Shown here one piece after another: positions 1 through 11,187 of a stretch of DNA of 47,500 nucleotides. The position numbers and the translations under genes are program-made. Source of the DNA: Chromera velia (Eukaryota; Sar; Chromeraceae). The DNA lies in assembly GCA_018398765.1 (NCBI GenBank), contig JAHBMJ010002739.1, positions 1-47,500 of the forward strand, written 5' to 3'. Within the stretch, counting starts at the first letter, position 1; every line of letters begins with the position of its first letter. The notes beneath the pieces are model-generated. The model worked only from the letters and a program-made list of their open reading frames with translations. It searched no databases and was not told the DNA's origin.

Positions 1-3000
1 AGGTGAAAGCAGGGAATCGGTGAGTGGTGACAGTTGTGACACCGTTTCCAAAAACTTTTCTTTTCTACACAGCCCCCTCTCTTCTTTTCTCTACATACTT
101 TTTCTAGAAAGGTGTCACTAGTGTCACAAGTGTCACCGGTGAGGTGCTTTCACCTTCTCGGGTTGGTGACGCTTCGGTTCGAAGACCGTCACCCGCGGTT
201 GGAAGTGTCACCTCTCTCTCTTGCCTCTCTGTTTGGCCTCTTTATCAGGCTCGAGCCTTCGAGCTCCTTCTTATTTCTTCTGCGTTGTCTTTCTGCCTTC
301 TCAAAACGGTCTTTCGGCGGCAGGAGCCCTTCCTTCCTCTTCCTTCCGGGCCTCGTGCCGCCCTCCTTCTCCCTCACCTCCTTCTCCCCACTTCTCTTCT
401 CCTCTCCCTGCTGTCCGCCTGGCAGTGCTCCTGCTCTTCTCCTGTTGCGATCCTGGACTGCTCATGTCCCTCCTTCTTCCGTTTTCTGTGGCCCTGGGCT
501 CTCTTCTGTTCTGTCTGGTCCTTTCCGCTCTTTCTCTTCTTTCGTCCTGTCTGCTTTTTTTCCCGCCCTTTAGCTGCCTCTAGCGATGCCCGCTTCTCGC
601 ACCTTTTCCTTTGGGGGAACGTGTGTTTCTTCTCTCCCTGGCCCTTTACTTTCTTCTCAGCGCGTGTGGACTTTGTTTTTGTGTCCTTGATGCAGGCCGA
701 TGTGAAGGTATTGGAGAGACCTTTGCCCTCCAGAACATGGGGCCAAAGGGCGACGTCTGCCCCCACCTGTTTGCAACCCTACGACAAGAGGTGAGCCGGG
801 CGTGCCAGCAGGGGTCTCAAGCGCTTTTCTGTCCCATCTTTTGTTCGCGTGTCTCTGCCCCCCCCCTGCCTGTCTCTATCCTTTTTCCCGCCGCCCTGGT
901 ACCCTGCGTGCAGCCTCTAGAAATCTCTGTCGCTCTCTTGGATGGCCGCGCAAGTCCTGCAGGTGGGTCTGCAGACCATGCAGCTGTCCCGCCCTCCTTC
1001 GGCTCTCCCTTTTTTGCTCTCCCTCCTTTCTCCTGTCGTCTTGTCTGTCCGCCCTCCCTGTCCTGCTTTCCACTTTCGTGAGCTTGTGTACCCATGCCGC
1101 TTCCTTTGGTGTGCTGGCCTCTCTTATCGCGGGCCTGCTCCAAACCGCTTTCCTTCCCTCCTGGCTCTTTGCAGGTCCCCGCGGGCGTCTTGATAGAAGC
1201 CCATTGGGGAGGGAGGTGGCCGAGTCGAGCCTGGGGCCCAGGGGGGCAGCCTGGGAGCTTTTTCAAGTGGTAAGTGGAGTGTGCCTGCCCTGATGGTCTC
1301 AGGTTCTGCTGACTCGTTCCAAGCAAGACCTTCGCCACCTTCTGTGTGAGTGTGTGTGTGCAGGCTCTCCACACCTCCACTCTGCTGCCGGACGACCGGG
1401 ACTCTCCCAGAGGCAGTTCGATTCCTCCCACAGGTGCGTCTGTTTTCCTCCTTTTTTTTTCTGTGTCCAGGCTGTCTGTCTACTCACTTGATGCCCTTGC
1501 GTTGGTCGTGCGATTTTCTGGCTTGGCTTCCTTGGACTCGCTCGTTCACGCTTTTCAATGGTGTTGCTTCGTCTCTTTTTTCCCCTGCCTTCTGCTTTCA
1601 TCCTGTGGGCGCTGACTTTGTGTACCTGGTGCAGACTGGGCCTTGTCGAGCAAGGCGAGAAATCGACGTGCCCACGCGTACAACGGGAACTCGTCAGCAG
1701 ACAAGGAGGCCTGCCTCGATTTCGTGGAGGCGAACCAGGATCTGGCATATGCGCTCGGGCCTCTGAACAGAGAGCAAGACAGCAGCTTCAGTCGGTTTTC
1801 TCGGCTTGCCAACGACCAGAGGAGAAGAGAGTTCGTGGAGGGTCTTGTTCCGCGCCCGGCTCCGCAAGGTTGGTCGCCCCTCGCCCGTATATGCCCCGTT
1901 TCTCTGTCTGTACCTACTTGTTTTCCTGTATGTCTGCTTGGCTGACCTCCCTGGCCCTCAGGCAGGCCTCCTTGTCTCGGCTCTGTGTCTCTTTTCGTGT
2001 GCCGTCCGTGGCCGTCAGGGGCCTCGGCTGTCTGCTTTTCTCCTGAGTCGCGTGTGGCTCGTCTGGCTCGACCTGGCTTCCCCTTCCTGTCTTTTTCTTT
2101 TTCCGTCGCGACCTCGCCCGCACGAAAAATTCTCCATCCTACATTCGGCATCTCCATCTCTTTAAGTTGACATGCGCGTGCTGTGTGTGGCTGTTGGTCG
2201 GGTGTGCGGTGGTGGGATGGAACCGTCAAACAGCGTGCGCGCGTGCGTGAGAGCGTGTGTGCCTGCGTCAAGAGTTGGTCTGTCGACCTTTGAGTGTCTG
2301 CGGGCCTTTCCCGTTTTCTCCAGCATGCGTTCGACGTCGCCAGATGGAAATGCGCGAGTGCTGTGTGTGTGTGTGTGTGTGTGTGTGAGTGGCTGGTTGT
2401 GTGAGACGCATGAGCGCAGTGTCCGCGGGCTTCCCGCGCCCCTTTTCTTTTTCTCGTCCCCCGAACAAAAAGTTCTCCATCATACATTCGGCATCTCCAT
2501 CTCTTTAAGTTGACGTGCGCGTGGTGTGTGTGACTGTTGGTCGGATCTCCGGTGTGTCGTGATGGGTGCATGGATGGAACCGTCAGACAGCATGCGAGCC
2601 GTGAGAGAAGTGCGTGTGTGCCTGTGTCAGACGTCTGCTGCGGGTTTGCGTGGTCTGTTGAGCTTTGAGTGTCTGTCCCCGGTTTTTTCTCGTCGTGCGG
2701 ACGAAAATTTCTCCAGGCTAGCTTCTGCGACCAAAAATTGCTCCAGCATGCGTGAGTTCGCCTGCTGTAAGACGACTGGGCTGGTCGTTCGTCCGTAGAG
2801 GTTGCACCGTCTCGAGCCCTGAGTGTCTGCGGGTCCGCCCGGCTCCCGTCAGGATCACTTTTTTCGTCGCCCGCGCCGAAAATTTCTCCAGCATACTTTT
2901 TGACGTCGCGTGTGAACGGTGGCTCGCTTGCCTGTGCCCTGCATACGTGGTATTTTTTTGGTCTGTCTGTGCGATGACCTGGATCTTTTTTTGTCGTTGC

Positions 3001-3491
3001 GTGTTTTTCTCTGTTCATACACGGCAGGTTCTGTTGATGCGAGACAGTTCGAAGCGTTCACAAGGGCCTTTGTGGAAGCAGTGACAGCTTCTCTCCAGGC
3101 TATGGCACAGACCCCGGGCTCCAGACCATCTGGACAATCACAACGCAGTCCGCTCGCGCAACGATCGTCCCCATCGGGAGTTTCTTCTCCCGGACATACG
3201 GTTACTTCTCCAGCTGACCCTACAGCTCCACAAACGCAGGGCGGTTTCCCTCCGAGCCAGCACACAGCGTCTTCGGGAGGCGCCACAGCGAGGGCAACAC
3301 TTGGGAGCGGCCCTCCGAACGCTGATGGCCTTTCAGAACAAGGACCCGGTGTTGTCAATGATGTTGAAGAACCTCCCATGACTGCAACACCGTCATTCTG
3401 CTTGGCTCCTTACATGCCAAAACCAAGCAGAACCGTATGTGAGACTCCCGAACCGGCCTGCATTGCATCAAACCAAGCGGCAAACGATTGA
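1..3491 (+). CDS. Unrecognised multi-exon gene, 3' part (hypothetical protein)
   Basis: Six exons can be chained with intact reading frame and matching phases: 696-790, 914-962, 1175-1269, 1364-1433, 1635-1868 and 3028-3491, ending at a TGA. Acceptors all end in CAG. Donors are GTGAGC, GTGGGT, GTAAGT, GTGCGT and GTTGGT. An earlier exon may end at about base 19, before GTGAGT, so the 5' part lies outside the window. The joined product is at least 330 residues. It has a moderately charged helical middle (exon 1635-1868, rich in R, E, N and D) and an S/P/T/Q/G-rich low-complexity tail in the last exon, which looks disordered. No domain, transmembrane segment or signal is recognised. The last intron (1869-3027) is long and repeat-filled. 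The stop lies right at the edge of the virus-like fossil. The exon chain is well supported by phase; the function is unknown. Confidence 0.6.
2095..2915 (+). repeat. Degenerate direct repeats inside the last intron of the first gene
   Basis: A segment of about 90 bases at 2110-2200 recurs at 2458-2545, about 345 bases downstream. Both copies contain TCTCCATC, TACATTCGGCATCTCCATCT and CTTTAAGTTGAC, followed by a GT-rich stretch and GTTGGTCGG. Shorter echoes of the 'cgaaaaatt(t/g)ctcca' core occur near 2702, 2732 and 2877. Each is followed by a GC-rich tract resembling the same family. A (GT)n run lies at 2364-2388. The structure is an imperfect tandem array in an intron. No coding role is seen. 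Confidence 0.6.
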
Positions 3492-4136
3492 TCGATCTGC
3501 AGGTTCTAATGGGCATCGCAACGTTTTCTAGAAATGAAAAAATGAAAGCAATAAAAATCGAAACGATCTTCAAGTTCCCCGCTCTTATCCGAGTGCTTAT
3601 CGCCGACTTTCTGGGCCCTCACCGCCCTAGCAGCAGTCTAATTATCCCTTTTCACCTTGTGCCGTTTGTAGCCGCTAGCACGCAAGTGATCGAGGCTTCA
3701 GCAAGCCTACTAGATACACTAGATGACAGTTTAATAGATAATGCCTTGGTAGCCTTGATGAGCCTTTTCCTAGTACGATACTAGAACGCGGCCTGCAAGC
3801 CACAGGCGTTTTACAGTGTATGCAGACCTTAGCGCGCGTTGGCGGATAGTGGCTGTTGGCTCTCCAAGCTCCAAGTGTAGTCCACTGTTGCCTTTTCCCC
3901 TCCGTTTCTCTTCGATTCGAACAGTTCCTAGAACGCATCACAGAGTCCCGCCTGCAGGTCCGTATACAGACTGCAGTCCTAGCACAGCTTCTAAGAAACT
4001 TAAATTTTGATAGTGTTGCCCCACTAGCATCTCTTTCAATACCAACGCTAGACGCCTATTATGGGCCGATAGCGATGGCATATGATGCATGATGATACAA
4101 TACTAACGCAGCTTTGCAGCCTTCTGGAACTAGCGC

Positions 4137-4628
4137 ATGATGCGCACCGCATTTTTGATCGAAACGGGGGGGACCTTGGAGTCTCTCTTGCGGAATAAAA
4201 ACGCCGACCTCCTATGTTTTGATCGACGGGTCGCTGAGCATCTCCATAATTTAGCGTTGTGCATGCGGGATCGCGCCGCATGGCTCATTGCCTCTGCACC
4301 CCGCTCTATAAGAAAAAGGGAAAAAAATATGCTGGCCGGTGGAGCTATCGCCTGTCTGATCAACGTAAACCGTCCAATTCTGTATGCACTGGAAAACCCG
4401 TTCTTAGCATCTCCATCGCTTATTAAAATTGACAGCACGTTAAAAAAACCTGACCGAAGACTAGACCAGTACCATTTATGCTATTCGTGGGGTTTCAACA
4501 TAATCTGTATCCTAGTGTTTTCACCTGGGGTCACGCAAACGCGGCTGAATCTTTTAGAACGATTGCTTCTTGACTTATTCAGCGACTATAAGCTCAAAAA
4601 CCTAGTACGGATTTTTGAGTCCCACTAA
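4137..4628 (+). pseudogene. Unassigned open stretch in the virus-like fossil
   Basis: An open stretch of 163 codons with mixed hydrophobic and basic composition and no recognised domain. It lies upstream of the chromodomain-like remnant and in the same orientation. Shorter stretches at 3488-3784 and 3856-4092 have the same character, with leucine- and alanine-rich helical runs. They may be parts of one decayed gene of the fossil, but nothing in them identifies a family. Confidence 0.3.
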
Positions 4629-4694
4629 GAATGGCTAATTAACGTTTCTCATATATATGTACTAGCAACGTTCCGGTCTTTTCACAACCAGGTC

Positions 4695-5882
4695 GTGAAG
4701 CAGGTCTATCGAATCGACTCATATTTATTCTGGACCGATACATATTTTTCGCCTGATTATGACCTTTATATAAAATTGAGAATCCTGAATGAAGAGCACC
4801 AAATCCCGAAGAACATTGCACTGAGTCAGAAGGAATCAAAAGCTAATCAAGGTACACATCAGCGGCAAAAAGAACGAGCAGACAAACAGGTCATGAGAAT
4901 GAACGTTCAAGAATTGTGCTGGGCTTCTGGCTTTGACTACAAGGTCCAAGGAAGCGGCGAGATCGACCTCTTTCACCAATACCTTAGAATCAAAGGGATC
5001 CGTCCATCTCAAATCCGTAATACAGGCAAAAAGCCTGACTCGATAACTTTCCAATCTTCTGATGACGCAGAGTGGGAAGTCAAAAACTTTTTTGACTACG
5101 ATGAGAGGCACAACCAGTACAAAGTGTAATGGAAAGACTACCTATTAGGCCCAGACAATCCACAATGGATTCCAGCATCAAACTTGAAGTTCCAGGGCAC
5201 CGGGGACCGCCTGCTTGTTGAATACCATCATAAGGTGAAACAGGACGTCCAGCTGCTTGACAAACGCCTGGCAGTCCTCGATTTTTCCAAGGTAAAGGAT
5301 TCTATGGATCGCGCTGCTGCTGTTAAAATGCAGGAGTTAGGAATAAAACTTGAGACCGGTGATGAAACAAGGTCTTGCCCCCCTACAAGCTGGTCACCAA
5401 GCGTGGAGCTCAAAGACTTTCTGAAAACGTACCTCCCCCCGCATCTGCAGATTGAACTTGCACATCTTCATCCCATATTCGACATAAAAGAAATGAGTGA
5501 TCCCGAACCTATTGCTGCTATTAGTACATCTGCCAGCTCCCCTGCTTCATCTCACTATACACAGGCACTCAATCTCTTCCTCTCTAGCCAGAATGGCTAT
5601 CACTATCCTCGAATTACGTTTAAACGGGCGTCTTTCTCTCCTATAGACGTTAGAGGTAGTAAACGATGTCTTTGGCACAAAAGGGTTGGCAATACTGGCC
5701 AGACTTCTCGTACGTGTATCGTTTGTCCCCCATCTCCTCAATCTCTTCGATGGATAAAGACCTTGTCTTTACAGGCCTGCCCTGGTAGCTCAAGATTGAG
5801 CAGCGGTTCTTTACCTGCACAGGAAACAGAACCATCCAGAAGTCTACAAGAAGAACTTGTTGAGTTTATGGACGAGGACTAG
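4695..5882 (+). pseudogene. Chromodomain-like protein remnant of the virus-like fossil
   Basis: The remnant carries a segment at about 5069-5195 that matches the chromodomain pattern. A charged lead-in around EWEVKNFFDYDERHNQYKV is followed by the tryptophan-bearing WKDYLLGPDNPQWIPASNLK stretch. The region before it is rich in K, Q and E. The region after it has a long helical, charged part and an S/P-rich tail ending in acidic residues. Chromodomains bind methylated histone tails. They are known at the C-terminus of integrases from some LTR elements and Polintons, and in some host chromatin proteins. No integrase core is recognised here, so assignment to an integrase is not supported. The copy is broken and belongs to the fossil by position. 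Confidence 0.45.
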
Positions 5883-5923
5883 AGACTATTGGACCCGCGT
5901 GAAAGAACACCTACTTTTAAAAA

Positions 5924-6190
5924 ATGTGTGCGTGGATAGTTGTCGCGTACATATTTATAAAGAAAGGTATGAAAACCACAGATTCTGAAGCACAACGACG
6001 CGCAAATTGGATGCATCTCTACTGGGTGCGTTTCCCGAAAAAGATTCAAGACAGGCAGCAAAGGTGGTATTCACGCAAACGGGCAGAACCTGATTGGCTA
6101 GCTGAGCAGCACATCAAGGCACGCGCCACCTATTATGCTAAAAAGCAAAATGGGTGTAATACACACAGTTGTCAGGCAGTGCCAGCTTGA
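5924..6190 (+). pseudogene. Small basic open stretch at the 3' side of the chromodomain-like remnant
   Basis: An 88-codon stretch rich in R, K, Q, W and Y. The run around RRANWMHLYWVRFPKK and its neighbours look like a small DNA-binding or nuclease-associated helix set, but no family is recognised. It sits between the two converging gene sets of the fossil. It could equally be a decayed C-terminal part of another gene. Confidence 0.2.
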
Positions 6191-6227
6191 GACCACAAAG
6201 GCCTCTCTGATTATTTCTCCGCTAAGG

Positions 6228-8095
6228 TCATATCTGGCCTCTGCCAATTCTTTTGAGTGTTTGTTGCAGCTTCATTTTTGAGATGTTGAGGTTTTGCTGA
6301 CGAATAAACACCTCCAAATCACTGTTGCTGACGATGTCTGTCTCAATCCCTGTAATTCGAAAACACCGCTCACAGATGGTTTCGGGATCTCGTTCACTGT
6401 CAACCACAGGATCTTCACTCCTGGGAGGCAATACTAAAGCGGAGGTCTGGTAATGACGGAAAATCAGGTGGTAGCAGGCATGGATCCACTTGGCAGTTGC
6501 ACACTTCTCCTTGATATCAGGGTCTGCTTGTTTGTACCTGGATAGATAACTGTCTGTGTGACCATACTCTAATCGCTGCTGCTCAAACCAGGCGGCTGAC
6601 TTAAACTTATTTAGGCTTTCAAAAGAAAACATTATCTCGCAGGCATCGACAGGCTCAATCGGAGGGCAGTCATTACAGAACATCAGCAGACGGGCGTCAA
6701 TCCAAAATTCTTAGGCGTTGTTATACAGACGTCGTGCACATAACACATCTCCACCGGAAGCAAAAGGTTTGATCAGATTACCATTAATCTTAACCGCTTT
6801 ATTGGAGGCATCCATTTGAATTTCCTGGGTAAGTGCTAAGCGGGCAAACTCAGCGTCAAGCATCCATCCACCTTCTTTGGCGAGATCTGTATGGAACGAG
6901 GCCATCAATAAATTTTCCGAAAGAGGATTGATGACATACTTCCCAAAGGTATTCTGTAAAAGAGCGCTGGTGACGCCTTTCTATGAATTTCGCTCTCCCA
7001 TACATCTGCCCCAATGCTTATCTTTGACATGGCCTCCGATTGCCCTGGCAAGAAAGCGGAAAAACAGGTCGGTCTGTTCTTCAAATACAGCTTCAAAAAC
7101 CTAAATATGCACTTCTTCAATGACTTCCTCGTTCGGTGTGGAATCGTACTCATACTCAAGAACGATTGTGGTATCAATGCTATTGCTAATCGATGAAAAC
7201 GATCATACAGCGTGTTGTTTTGGTTATTGGCCTATCGGGCACAACACTTCAGTGCTTCAATAATATTTTATGCGGTAGAGACATTTTGGGAGAAGGATGC
7301 CGTTTTTTCTGCAGAGAAGGGCTTTCGAATGTTTGTCTAAAGACAGATACCCAAAAGGGCATTGTCGACCTGCATAGGGTAAGATTCCCACCGGTGACCC
7401 TCTCGGAAAAAAAATTCTCTGCGACAGTATTTCAGCTGGTCATCTAAGATGGTTCGAAGGAGAGATCCCGCTTCTACATCAGAAGAAGCTAAGAACAACG
7501 GAGGGGTAACCGTTTTATGATCGCAAAATGACCGTCCGGCAGCTTGGCAAAGAAAAAGAAGACGAGCCGTTTCGGTAGCTGCCATTTCAGCAATCGTTTT
7601 AGTATATAGCTGCAAATTGCCTTCGTGTGCCCACATGTGGAGAAACGCTTTTGTTAAACGCTGTTTATCACCCGCCCGAAAGAGAAATGAATTGAACTTG
7701 ATATCGCACTCATGTGGATTATATTTTGTTGGGCACTTTTCAGAAAATGTGTGGAAGAGCTAACGACCAGCTTCTCCCAATTTATTCTTAATTGCGTGCC
7801 CAATATCGATCGACTGCTGATAGTTTTGTGCCCACTCATCCAAAAGACAATGACACAGTTGTTCGATCTCCCTAGCAATATTATCCATCTGTTGAGAACA
7901 TAAAAGGGGTTCTGCAGCGGGGATGCTTTGGGCTTCTTCTATTGGATGCAGACATGATGCGACTTTGAGTTTTGCTTCGGCCTTTCTGCTACCAGAAGCA
8001 CTGATAGTATTAGAAAACGTGTGGAAAAGCTGACGACCAGCTTCTCCTGCGCATGCCAGGGGCAACTTGGGTGCTTTTTGCCCCCCCCTCTGCAT
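6228..8095 (-). pseudogene. D5-like (SF3) helicase-primase remnant of the virus-like fossil
   Basis: Read on the - strand, the pieces come in the order expected of viral D5-like helicase-primases. A PriCT-2-like segment near 7660-7760 contains KYNPHECDIKFNSF. A Walker-A-type region with flanking conserved residues lies near 6985-7010, followed by LLQNTFGKYV. A segment at 6711-6908 contains INGNLIKPFASGGD and then ARRLY. The N-D-P-P-I-E-P-V-D-A segment follows near 6640-6680. These are hallmark motifs of the D5 C-terminal ATPase. In viruses this protein unwinds DNA at the replication fork. The copy is broken in at least four places and is a fossil. The order and spacing of the motifs make the family call fairly firm; which virus group it came from is not decided. 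Confidence 0.7.
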
Positions 8096-8241
8096 AGGAG
8101 ACCGGCGTTTTTCCGTAAAAAACTCGTTCTCATAATTGGTAAGGAGTTAGAAGCTAAAACTTTATGTAAAAAGACGTTCTAACGATAGAAAAAGTTCTAT
8201 GAAACAGATTTTTTATATCATTTTAGAAACATAGGTTGCCA
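8050..8241 (+). repeat. Left copy of a ~190-bp inverted repeat flanking the LINE fragment
   Basis: This stretch pairs, as reverse complement, with 10168-10350. Shared blocks include GTGCTTTTTGCCCCCCC, AACTCGTTCTCATAATT, AAGACG and ACGATAGAAAAAG, ending in ACATAGG(T/C)TGCCA at the inner side. Identity looks like about 80-85 per cent by eye with a few indels. The outer end abuts the virus-like fossil and the inner end abuts LINE sequence. Confidence 0.75.
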
Positions 8242-10136
8242 GAAAGGCCAGTGCCCTCATTGCTGCATACCTAGGACCAGACTGATCGATCCTGGGAAGC
8301 AGTGCTTTGCTAGCTAATAGTCCTAAGCTTCGGCCGCTTTAGGCGAGCATTCGCTAGCGTGCTCCTAGCTTACAATATGACATGAATGCTCACAGACTGC
8401 CCTTTGCCATTAGGTTACGATGGCTGGCGGGTTTAGTCACATCATCATCATTATCATCACTACCGTTTTTTTTACTATTCAAAACCGTTAAAAAATGACC
8501 GCAAAATCAAAAAATGACCCCAGTGTGTGTTCTGCAAGCAAGAGCAAGGCAAGGCATACCAGCGAGGCAGTCGAGCGAGAGCGGGCAGACGTAGAAATGG
8601 AAGCAAGCAGTGAAGAGGAGCCAGAGAGCGAGCCGGAGCCGGTTTTGCTGGATGATTGTGTCCTGGACAGTTTGGGTTATGCTGACGATCTCTGCTTTCT
8701 TGCCCATTCCGTCTCAGACCTTCAAAAGAAATTCTCTGCTCTCAAGAAGTATTGCAAAGAATAGAGACTTACATGCAGTCATTAACAATTTGAAAAAGAT
8801 AAAGATTCTCCGCCTGTCTGCCTCTGCATTTGGGGAAAGCTCCGGTTTGGTGGTGTATGAAGGGAAAGAGGTTGAATGGGCAATGGAATACAAGTACCTG
8901 GGGTGCCTGTTCTTTGAGGGGGGATGCCTCAGTAAGACAGTTGAATCGCGTATTGCTTCAGCCTCCCACGCCCTGGGGGCTGTGTTTGGTCTGATTGCCA
9001 GTATGGGTCCCCTCAGTGTAGATGCGCAGATGACTGTTTTTAGAGCATGTTGGTCCCCTGTCACACTGTACTGCCTCGAATGCTTCCCTCTTTGTGATGC
9101 CAATCTTCTTGCAATCGATGCTTTGCAGCTCCGTTTTGCACGCTGGTCTGGCTGTGTGTCTGCTCGCAGTCTTCGTCTGCCCTCCCTGTATATTTTCGGC
9201 CTGCTTCCTGCAAAAGCCCTGCTTTGCTCTAGAGTGGCCGACTGGTGGTGCTCGCTCTCGCAAACTATGCACACCGTTCCCACTGCAATACTGCGTACCT
9301 GGAAGGGAAACACTTATCCAGAGTTCTAACCAGAGTTTTCGAGAGTCTCCTTGCAGCTGCTTCGTTGGGCTGGTCTGGATTTTGTTTGTTCGTTGGGAGT
9401 GGGAGTGCCGCAACACCCTGACACCAGTAGGCAGCAGCGATAGAGAGTTTAAGGCACTGGCTCTCTCTTCTTTAAGGGCAGAGCTAGACATGCAGTTGCG
9501 GAAGAGGTCTGCACGCGGCAGGTGGGGGCTATCACTTCTTCACATTTCCCTCTTCTTGCTAAGCTCACCCCCCTTCAACAAGCTTTTCCCTCCTCTTATC
9601 GCATGTTTGTGTTTCTTCTTTGCAACAAATCCACCTCTGGTCTCTACTCTTTTTCCGCCCTCTCTCGATCTGCTCTCATAGTAACCGATGGCTCTCTGTT
9701 CGGTTTCTTACATCTGCTCTCATTTAACTCACAAGGCGAAAGCAGTGCTCTGTCTGTTGAATGTAGCGACCACAAACTCTGTGTACATGATTCTTGTATT
9801 CGGTGTTACACAGTGTTGATAACTTCATACATAGACTTTCTTCATGTGCTAAGTGGCTAGATGAAAGAGAATTCCTACACTGCAGCCTGGTTGAGCTAGA
9901 ACCCATTAGTTCAAATGATTGTAACTGTCCACTCCCCAGTGCAAGTACATCTGAACTCTTCATCCGTAATATCATTCGATCGCTTCTACACTCGCATCCG
10001 GTCTGTCTCTTTTATGCTTGTCTTCCTATTCTAGAAAGTGATTAACTGATCAACTCCACCGGCGACTTAACAAACAACAACCATGCATATATATGCCGCC
10101 CGGGAGCTTAGCGCTCCAACTGGGGTTAGACATCCT

Positions 10137-10167
<31 letters not shown>
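8242..10167 (+). mobile_element. 5'-truncated LINE (non-LTR retrotransposon) with a (CTAA)n tail
   Basis: The translated stretch at 8610-8764 contains the reverse-transcriptase catalytic motif in GYADDLCFLAHSVSDLQ. From about 8800 to 9200, in another frame, follows the typical LINE post-catalytic region: EYKYLGCLFFEGG, then SRIASASHALGAVFGL and the CWSPVTLYCLE segment. This order (YADD, then K-Y-L-G, then thumb) is standard for LINE ORF2. The N-terminal endonuclease and the first RT motifs are missing, so the copy is 5'-truncated. The coding part is frameshifted near 8760 and decayed after 9330. The unit ends in seven CTAA repeats at 10138-10166, a tail type known for some LINE clades. The clade is not decided. 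A (CAT)n-like run lies at 8440-8462. Confidence 0.75.
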
Positions 10168-10168
<1 letters not shown>

Positions 10169-10350
10169 GGCAGCCTATGTTTATAGAAATGATATAAAAA
10201 ATCTGTTCTATAGGTCTTTTTCTATCGTTATAGCGTCTTCTTACACAAAGTTTCAGCTTCTAACTTCTTACTAATTATGAGAACGAGTTTTTTGTGGAAA
10301 TGTGCCACTTTAGGGGGGCAAAAAGCACCCCACTCGCCCCCGGTATGCGT
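10168..10350 (-). repeat. Right copy of the inverted repeat flanking the LINE fragment
   Basis: Reverse complement of 8050-8241, starting directly after the (CTAA)n tail of the LINE and ending near 10350. The mirror-image copies stand only about 1.9 kb apart with the LINE fragment filling the space. They may be termini of one transposon into which the LINE went, or two independent insertions of one short repeat. Confidence 0.75.
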
Positions 10351-11187
10351 GAGACGCCAATTCTCCACAATAAGAAAATAAAACAATCTTGCCTTCTCAT
10401 AACCAGCAAACGTACCAAAAACCTATCCTGCTGGCCTAGGAGGATGGTAATAAACATAGGGCATCAGGCAAAATTGTCGGGAATCGATCCTGTGGCCTCC
10501 TGGTAGAAAGAAGGAATATTGTTCAGGAGGCCTGGGAGGTCGTTTCCTGACTGTTCCACACTAGGGCTGCCAGACACACCAAAGCAGACCAACAGTACAA
10601 CAAGACTTCACCTTGACAATCCTTGACACAGACATAAGCTATCTAGTCCTATTACCATCCCCTAAGAAAGTGGAATGGCATCGTGTTAACCATCTGTGCT
10701 GCTGTAGACAACAAGAGAGAAAGGAAAGCAAGAGAGGACAGACTGAGCTTTTATTAAGCAACTGCCAGTGGGTGCATTTTGAGCATATTCTGAGCACAAT
10801 TTTAGGATTTTAAGAGGGACCCCGGAAAGTTTTGGCCCAAATTCTTGCACCAACGCACTCAACGGCCTCTGAAGACCAATTTGGTACCTTTCTGGGCTAT
10901 GGACGCCGCTGGAATCGTGCAGACCGGCTTAACCAGCTCAAAAATTTCAGACCTGTCTAATTGTTCCATGCACATCTGTATAACCACCTTCCGCATTGCA
11001 TAAGTGATTTAGTAAGTGATAAGTGATTTAGTGGGGCTCTTGAGCACTGTTGCCATTTTATTTTACAGAGGTTGCCCCCGTAAACGGCAGGTTGATCTAG
11101 AAGACGTTGCTAAAGAACGATGATTTCATTTATATATGGTAATATATATCGTTGTCTGCAAAGTCCCATTCTCATCTTCCGGGTAAA
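10351..11187. other. Spacer with no recognised gene
   Basis: About 840 bases with no convincing ORF. A short repeated string, TAAGTGATTTAGT, occurs twice near 11003-11035. Otherwise nothing is recognised. Confidence 0.5.

Larger units (their letters stand above)
3492..8100. mobile_element. Fossil of a DNA-virus-like element (D5-like helicase-primase plus chromodomain-like gene)
   Basis: This block lacks the intron style of the host genes and is more AT-rich. It carries two converging gene sets. On the - strand, from about 8095 down to 6228, lies a D5-like helicase-primase remnant. On the + strand, from 4695 to 5882, lies a remnant with a chromodomain-like segment. Smaller open stretches without recognised family lie at 3488-3784, 3856-4092, 4137-4628 and 5924-6190. 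D5-type helicase-primases are known from Nucleocytoviricota, virophages and Polinton-like viruses, so the block is probably an integrated virus or virus-like element. No capsid, ATPase or polymerase B gene is seen, so the family cannot be settled. The element is clearly broken, with at least five breaks overall, and looks old. The right edge coincides with an inverted repeat at 8050. The left edge is not defined. Confidence 0.55.

Noticed and set aside
112-794. Several overlapping open stretches on the + strand near the left edge
   Set aside because: The region is pyrimidine-rich intron sequence; the predicted peptides are L/S/F/P-rich in all frames, the usual effect of composition. The exon chain starting at 696 explains the coding signal.
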